DNA of 64,000 nucleotides from Nitrososphaerota archaeon (GTDB lineage Archaea > Thermoproteota > Nitrososphaeria > Nitrososphaerales > UBA57), in NCBI GenBank assembly GCA_024860875.1, contig JACPSZ010000017.1, forward strand, positions 124,001-188,000, written 5' to 3'. Position 1 is the first letter of the stretch. The number at the start of each line of letters is the position of its first letter. The notes below the pieces were generated by a model. That model had not been told where the DNA came from and ran no database searches. It saw only the letters and a program-made list of their open reading frames with translations. Position numbers and translations under genes: made by a program. Below, piece by piece: positions 59,571 through 64,000 of the stretch.

Positions 59571-60509
59571 TTACCTTCCTGCTATCTCCTCTAGCTCCTT
59601 CTTAACGGTTTCAATTTCCGTAGCAAGGCTTTTATCAATTCTATTGGCCTTCACGAGAAGAATATCTAACTTTTTGGCTTTATCATCAGCCTGCCTTGCA
59701 ATCACGGATTTACTGGAATTTGCTCTGAGCAACATTACTGCTAATAACGCTGCTACTATTCCTACTCCTATAGCAACGTAGAGAAATGTGGATTCCACGC
59801 CCGGAGGAGAAGGCAGTCCTGATGAAGGTATTATAGATAGAATCTTTGTGGCATCTTCGACGTAACCTACTTTGGCTAGTGCCTCCGCCTGCTCAACGAT
59901 GCCCTGTGCAAGTGTAACATACTGAGGTATTGTCTGGCTGCTGGACAAAAGGCTCTGCTTGCTATTGAGCGTGTTTTGGTACTGGATCATTACTTGGTCC
60001 GTAACGTCCAGAATCTTTTGATCCAAAACATTTTGCGTTGACTGCAGAGCTATACTTAGAACCAAGACCTTGACCGGGAAGTGTATGATTTTGCCGTCCT
60101 TCATCGTATCAATTGTTATATTCGAGTTAATCTTCCCTGCGAGAGTAAACTTCGGTGTGCCTTGAATAGCCCTGAATGTTACTCGGGAGGCTCCTGGCTG
60201 CCATGTGTTTGTATCGACGCCTTGGTAGTTGTTCTCAAGCGTCCAGTACCTGTCTCCGACCTTCTCAAGGTTCGTTGCCATGATTATCTGGTCATTCAGT
60301 GTAGTTCCTATTGAGACGGAGAACGAAAGTGTGTATGTGCCTCCGGCTACGAGCGGTTTGCTGGTGACATCGTTCCCGTTGGGATCTCTTATGCTAAAGT
60401 CAGAGATTATTGCAGGCGTAGGCCCCTGTGAATAAGAATAAGGTATTGAGGACATAAATATTAGAGTACCGATTAAGGTTGCTACTCCTGTAATGCCAAG
60501 TCCCCTCAA
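59571..60509 (-). CDS. Signal-peptide, TM and coiled-coil adaptor protein
   Basis: 312 residues from a TTG 29 bases after a TATA box. A signal peptide (1-28) is followed by an outer domain of about 210 residues, first beta-rich (SDFSIRDPNGNDVTS, GGTYTLSFSVSIG) then helical (YVTLAQGIVEQAEALAKVG). One membrane helix (about 245-265) leads to a cytosolic coiled-coil (DDKAKKLDILLVKANRID, EIETVKKELEEIAG). It thus links outside to inside. It starts the operon and ends five bases before the tubulin-like gene, suggesting that its coiled-coil contacts the filament. Confidence 0.8.
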   Translation of the reverse strand: MRGLGITGVATLIGTLIFMSSIPYSYSQGPTPAIISDFSIRDPNGNDVTSKPLVAGGTYTLSFSVSIGTTLNDQIIMATNLEKVGDRYWTLENNYQGVDTNTWQPGASRVTFRAIQGTPKFTLAGKINSNITIDTMKDGKIIHFPVKVLVLSIALQSTQNVLDQKILDVTDQVMIQYQNTLNSKQSLLSSSQTIPQYVTLAQGIVEQAEALAKVGYVEDATKILSIIPSSGLPSPPGVESTFLYVAIGVGIVAALLAVMLLRANSSKSVIARQADDKAKKLDILLVKANRIDKSLATEIETVKKELEEIAGR

Positions 60510-60537
60510 GGTTATCGAGCTTCGTTCCTCAGCTTGT

Positions 60538-60549
60538 AATATATACTTT
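60538..60549 (-). promoter_or_regulatory. TATA box of the tubulin-like operon
   Basis: On the minus strand AAGTATATATTA is centred about 34 bases before the TTG at 60509. This fits a short-leader transcript for the three-gene operon and supports the TTG start. Confidence 0.6.
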
Positions 60550-60647
60550 CGGAATTAGCCATACTCATCTTCGAGCGTTTAGCTGTAAATTCTCGTCTTA
60601 GTGATATGTTTGTATCACTTGCTCATGCGGGAAACTGCTAATCGGAT

Positions 60648-61757
60648 TTAACTCAAAGCGCTATACTGTGCAAGTCTTTTCAGAGCTCTCCTTTTCTCCT
60701 CATCTTCTATATTAGAATTCTTCAGAATCTCTCCAAGCATTTTGATCGTGTAACCCATAGTTTCCTTATCAACGGGGAAGGGGACTCCATCCTTGCCTCC
60801 GTGAGCAAAACTGAACTTCACAGGATCCTTCCATGAAGCTGGTGCACCATATACAAGCTCTGCGACTAAAGATAAAGATCTTGCAATAGCCGGGCCTACG
60901 CCGGGAAAAGCTACCAAAGCCTCATAATCTATAGGCTGATATTCGTAAAGTGCTGTAAAGAGATCCCAGTTGAGCCTTCGTGGCATTGAATAAGCTTGGT
61001 AGTTTTGGCTTATTCCAGTGCCATTAACCCAGTAATCAAGCGTCGTTTCTGCAGAAAGTCGCTTTATGGATGATATTATATGGCTGGGCGATTCTTTGAC
61101 CAAGTCTACACAGGTTCTCCTGCTCTCTTCAGCCTCTTTTGCAGTTATGTTCAGCACTTGAGGTCTTACAGCATCGCCAACTATGGCATCATGCGGCTCG
61201 ACAATAAAATTTTGAACGTTCGAGGATAACCAATGATATCTCCTTGCAGTTCTGTCCTCTGCACATAAACCCTGCTGAATGATGCACCAGTCTCCATTTT
61301 CCGTCAGAAAGAGATTGTGATGGTAGAGAGGGTAACCTGCCTGTATAGCAACTGTATCGACCTTGGCACACATCCTGCTTGCGTATTGCAACTCCTCGAT
61401 TCTTTTAGTGGATAGGTTGATCAAATCCCCCATTTCTGCAACTTCTTGCGGTGTCTTTCTCGATGCCTTACCCTTCCCTCCAGCAACCTTTACGCCATGG
61501 ATGTCAAACTGCAGAGCATCTTTCAAAACCCCTGTAACGACCGTCGTCAAACCCGAAGAATGCCAGTCGAAGCCTAAAACGCATCCGAAAGCCTGAAACC
61601 AAAATGGGTCAGAAAGTCTAGCCAGGAATTCTTTAGGCCCGTATTCGCTTACGAGCAGGCGAACCATTTCATCTGACAGTTTTTTCATCCTACTCGTCAG
61701 CCATTTAGGGGCATGGCCTCCATGGAGAGGCAAAATTACATGGCCAGTCTTCCTCAA
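60648..61757 (-). CDS. DUF763 family protein
   Basis: 369 residues. Conserved features include LPLHGGHAPKWLTSRM at the N-terminus, FQAFGCVLGFDWHSSG, KTPQEVAEMGDLINLS and GYPLYHHNLFLTENGDWCIIQQG; a helix-hairpin-helix (LVAFPGVGPAIARSLS) lies near the C-terminus. DUF763 is widespread in archaea and thermophiles; the helix-hairpin-helix hints at nucleic acid binding, but the reaction is unknown. It lies upstream of the tubulin operon in the same direction with a promoter between, so it is probably not part of it. Confidence 0.92.
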   Translation of the reverse strand: MRKTGHVILPLHGGHAPKWLTSRMKKLSDEMVRLLVSEYGPKEFLARLSDPFWFQAFGCVLGFDWHSSGLTTVVTGVLKDALQFDIHGVKVAGGKGKASRKTPQEVAEMGDLINLSTKRIEELQYASRMCAKVDTVAIQAGYPLYHHNLFLTENGDWCIIQQGLCAEDRTARRYHWLSSNVQNFIVEPHDAIVGDAVRPQVLNITAKEAEESRRTCVDLVKESPSHIISSIKRLSAETTLDYWVNGTGISQNYQAYSMPRRLNWDLFTALYEYQPIDYEALVAFPGVGPAIARSLSLVAELVYGAPASWKDPVKFSFAHGGKDGVPFPVDKETMGYTIKMLGEILKNSNIEDEEKRRALKRLAQYSALS

Positions 61758-61838
61758 AGCTTATGTTTTGAAGATAATCCTGCTCTTAAATCTGCTTGAC
61801 AGAAAACATATCTGCTAACAGAAATAAATTTGGTATAA

Positions 61839-62228
61839 ATGGCAAAGCTGTCAAAAGAAGCAGTAAGGATGATTGAAGGTAAAAACTTCACCCATCTTGC
61901 AACTCTAATGCCTGACGGTTCTCCACAAGTTACCCCTGTATGGGTTGATTATGATAACGGTTTCATATTGGTCAATACTACCAAGGAGAGAATAAAGTAC
62001 AGAAACGTCAAAAGAGACCCCAGAATTGCACTGTCAATAATTGACAGCGACGATCCTTACACCATGCTAGCGATAAGGGGAAAAGTTGTAAAAATAATAA
62101 CAAAAGGTACGGACGAGCATATAGAGAAGCTTTCGATGAAATATATGGGAAAGAAATTCCCGTGGAAAAGACCGAGACAGAAGCGTGTTGTTCTGAAGAT
62201 AAAACCAGAGCATGTTATGTTTGACTAA
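61839..62228 (+). CDS. PPOX-class F420- or FMN-dependent oxidoreductase
   Basis: 129 residues with a split beta-barrel flavin/F420 fold: FTHLATLMPDGSPQVTPVWV, NTTKERIKYRNVKRDPRIAL, and a basic C-terminal stretch FPWKRPRQKRVVLKIKPEHV. The size and TKERIKYRNVKRDPR pattern match the F420-binding subgroup found in actinobacteria and archaea. The cofactor cannot be settled without structure. It probably reduces small organic substrates in the cytosol. Confidence 0.9.
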   Translation: MAKLSKEAVRMIEGKNFTHLATLMPDGSPQVTPVWVDYDNGFILVNTTKERIKYRNVKRDPRIALSIIDSDDPYTMLAIRGKVVKIITKGTDEHIEKLSMKYMGKKFPWKRPRQKRVVLKIKPEHVMFD

Positions 62229-62260
62229 ACCTTAAGTGCTTACATCATAACGGCCTTACC

Positions 62261-62641
62261 ATGCCTAGAGCTAAGGCCATCTTGACATTCACAGTATTCG
62301 CTGTTAGCGCATTCGGTGTTACTTTCAGCGGCCCAATAATAATGCAGACCCCTCCTGACAACAAATCTTGGGATTTTGGCCCTATGGCAAATCTGTCTGG
62401 TGCCATTCTCGACGTTATGGGAGGCTTCGGGATGTTTCTAATTTTGATTAACATGACACGAAATAAGTACTTCACAGTAAATGCGGAGAGCGCTATGGCA
62501 AAAAGAGCCTTCAAGTTCATGGCAATCGTCAGCGTCATAGGCATAGTCGGGGATATTGTTGGAGGCCTCTTTGCGATAGCTGCACAGATAGCGCTTTACA
62601 CTTCCCTGCTTAACATGCGTTCAATAGGCAAGAAACAATAA
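62261..62641 (+). CDS. Small three-helix membrane protein of unknown function
   Basis: 126 residues with hydrophobic stretches at about 5-28, 46-64 and 86-115, and a short basic end. A loop PPDNKSWDFGPM faces one side. I do not recognise it. It follows the PPOX gene by 32 bases in the same direction and precedes the AlaX-like gene. Confidence 0.7.
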   Translation: MPRAKAILTFTVFAVSAFGVTFSGPIIMQTPPDNKSWDFGPMANLSGAILDVMGGFGMFLILINMTRNKYFTVNAESAMAKRAFKFMAIVSVIGIVGDIVGGLFAIAAQIALYTSLLNMRSIGKKQ

Positions 62642-62680
62642 CACATTCAACAGATATTTAGCTCAAAATGCTTTGAAGAT

Positions 62681-63607
62681 ATGTTGAACCAGATAGCCTT
62701 GGCACATACAGGCGAGCATATATTCATGGGCAGCCTGCAGAGAATTGTTCCTAACATATCGGTAAGAAAGGTCGAACAGAAAGAGGACAGGAACAGTCTG
62801 TTCGTAAAAAATGATTCATTGACTTGGGATCAAGTACTTCAGGCAGAAAAACTTGCAAACTCCGTAATTGCAGAGGGTAAAAGCATAATCGAGCATTTCT
62901 TCCCTAATATTGACGAAGCCAGGAAAAAGTTTCCGAAGATGCGAGCAATGAAGGAAAGAATCTCCGGCCAAGTCAGGGTCGTAGAGGTTGATGGCTACGA
63001 TTACTCTGCATGTGCAAGGGAACATGTAAAGAACTCCAGAGAATGTGAATTCTTCTTGGTTACAAGTTTCTCAAAGGAGGGTGATATATTCGAAATACGA
63101 TTTGAAGTCGGAGACAAGGCCAAGACTGTTGCTTTGGAGCATTCTGCCATGCTGATGAAAGTTGCAAACGCTATTGGTGCTTCATTGAATGCTGTCGAAA
63201 AGACGGCAACAAACCTGAAAGAAGAGGTTAATGACCTTAAAAAGAAAGTTAGGGGAGCAAGCGAAAAAGATGCTTCGTCAATTCCTGCAGAGGATGTAAA
63301 TGGTGTGAGACTCTATTCAAAGATGTTTGAGGGCCTGGAGAACAAAGTTCTGATGGAAAAAGCCGGCGAATTAATCAAAACTCAAGGGGGCGTTGTAATT
63401 CTAGCCAATAAGGCGGAGAAGGGATTTATGCTACTTGCCAAGAGCCCTGATATAAAATTGAATTCTGCAGAGATATTGAGAGATTCGTTAGCATCTTTTG
63501 GAGGCAAGGGTGGAGGGAAAGCAGACTTCGCATCTGGAAGCGTTGAGATCTCAAAAATTGAAGAAGCGTTCGCAAAAATCAGATCTACAATAATATCGGC
63601 TTTATAG
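62681..63607 (+). CDS. AlaX-like tRNA-Ala editing protein with DHHA1 domain
   Basis: 308 residues. The editing zinc site is His9-x3-His13 (AHTGEHIF) and Cys-x3-His in SACAREHV. A short coiled segment (VNDLKKKVRGASEKD) leads to a DHHA1 domain ending SFGGKGGGKADFASGS, the Gly-rich motif of alanyl-tRNA synthetase tails. No aminoacylation domain is present. It would hydrolyse Ser- or Gly-tRNA-Ala made in error. The DHHA1 addition marks the longer AlaX type. Confidence 0.9.
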   Translation: MLNQIALAHTGEHIFMGSLQRIVPNISVRKVEQKEDRNSLFVKNDSLTWDQVLQAEKLANSVIAEGKSIIEHFFPNIDEARKKFPKMRAMKERISGQVRVVEVDGYDYSACAREHVKNSRECEFFLVTSFSKEGDIFEIRFEVGDKAKTVALEHSAMLMKVANAIGASLNAVEKTATNLKEEVNDLKKKVRGASEKDASSIPAEDVNGVRLYSKMFEGLENKVLMEKAGELIKTQGGVVILANKAEKGFMLLAKSPDIKLNSAEILRDSLASFGGKGGGKADFASGSVEISKIEEAFAKIRSTIISAL

Positions 63608-63630
63608 AACAACGTACTTTTGGTGTCCGA

Positions 63631-64000
63631 TTGAGCACTCTAACTCAGGATGTCTTCAAAGACTTCGACATACCTGCAGAGCTTTGTCTTGCTTGCAAAG
63701 CTGTAAAGAGGTTGTGTGGAAAGCCCAGATGTCCAATACTTGTCAAGGCAGAGGCCATCTACAAGGCAAAGCCCCTTATTTCAGCAACAGAATTTTCAGG
63801 TTCCACTCCTCCGGGAGTCTTTGTCGGAAACCTCGGCTATCCAAAAGTTTCCATAGGTCCGCTGGTTCCTCCTATTACAGGTTCGACTGAAATATTTGAT
63901 TCCCCTGAAGGCTGGCTTGGTAAGACATTCGATGAAATTGTAGGCTACAGGTACAAACTCATCAGAGGGAGGAGCAGGATAGAAATTCACGAAGCAAACA
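63631..64000 (+). CDS. Nre-family DNA repair protein, N-terminal part (3' end outside window)
   Basis: From a TTG at 63631 the frame stays open to the window edge, 123 codons. It shows the Nre zinc-type start CLACKAVKRLCGKPRCP and the family motif GSTPPGVFVGNLGYPKVSIG, then PLVPPITGST. Archaeal NreA/NreB proteins take part in DNA repair, interacting with PCNA in halophiles. It begins 23 bases after the AlaX-like gene. No ATG or GTG is available upstream of the first conserved residues. Confidence 0.88.
   Translation, partial: MSTLTQDVFKDFDIPAELCLACKAVKRLCGKPRCPILVKAEAIYKAKPLISATEFSGSTPPGVFVGNLGYPKVSIGPLVPPITGSTEIFDSPEGWLGKTFDEIVGYRYKLIRGRSRIEIHEAN

Overview
The window reads as archaeal chromosome, most probably Nitrososphaerota (Thaumarchaeota) or a close relative. 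The basis is the gene repertoire: an archaeal-type phosphoglycolate phosphatase, Lrp- and PadR-type regulators carrying TRASH-like metal-binding tails, DUF763, an Nre-type repair protein, many membrane-anchored cupredoxins, a fused-subunit 2-oxoacid:ferredoxin oxidoreductase, TATA boxes about 25-35 bp before starts, and frequent GTG/TTG starts. No ammonia-oxidation gene is visible. Two tandem exported PQQ-type dehydrogenases, a lipoate-dependent 2-oxoacid dehydrogenase set and assimilatory sulfate genes suggest an organic-carbon-oxidising relative of the ammonia oxidisers. That placement is inference.

Layout. 1-6.7 kb: exported copper and redox proteins (plastocyanin-like, CopA, thioredoxin-fold), MsrB and a few housekeeping genes. 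6.7-8.9 kb: two direct-repeat copies of about 176 bp bracket a cargo of two visibly GC-rich, actinobacterial-looking membrane genes and a MarR gene, with a palindromic operator in the divergent promoter. 8.9-28 kb: a dense accessory region for copper and thiol-disulfide chemistry outside the cell. It holds cytochrome b, a YcnI-like protein, Rieske, cupredoxins, DsbA-like proteins, YHS proteins, beta-propellers, DUF3179 and metal-sensing regulators. Many families occur two or three times, next to decayed copies, so local duplication has been active. 28-35 kb: hisS, then an ilvB-lipA-E1beta-E2-lipB operon. 35-40.2 kb: structured non-coding DNA and the two PQQ-type dehydrogenases. 40.3-47.7 kb: small regulators, HIT protein, ATP sulfurylase and APS reductase, VapBC, a MIP18-type protein and korAB. 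60.6-64 kb: DUF763, an F420/FMN-binding-type oxidoreductase, an AlaX-like editing protein and the start of an Nre gene.

The most unusual region is 47.7-60.5 kb. A three-gene operon encodes a signal-peptide/TM/coiled-coil adaptor, a 908-residue tubulin/FtsZ-superfamily protein with an intact GTP-binding signature, and a polytopic membrane protein with a large helical cytosolic half. Beside it lie a PH-like/helical protein, a zinc-ribbon protein that aligns by eye with FtsZ but has lost the GTPase glycines, and a 1452-residue surface protein whose transglutaminase-like core has Ser in place of the catalytic Cys. I interpret these six genes as a candidate envelope-spanning, tubulin-based membrane-organising system. 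The assignments come from motifs read by eye; no database search was run.
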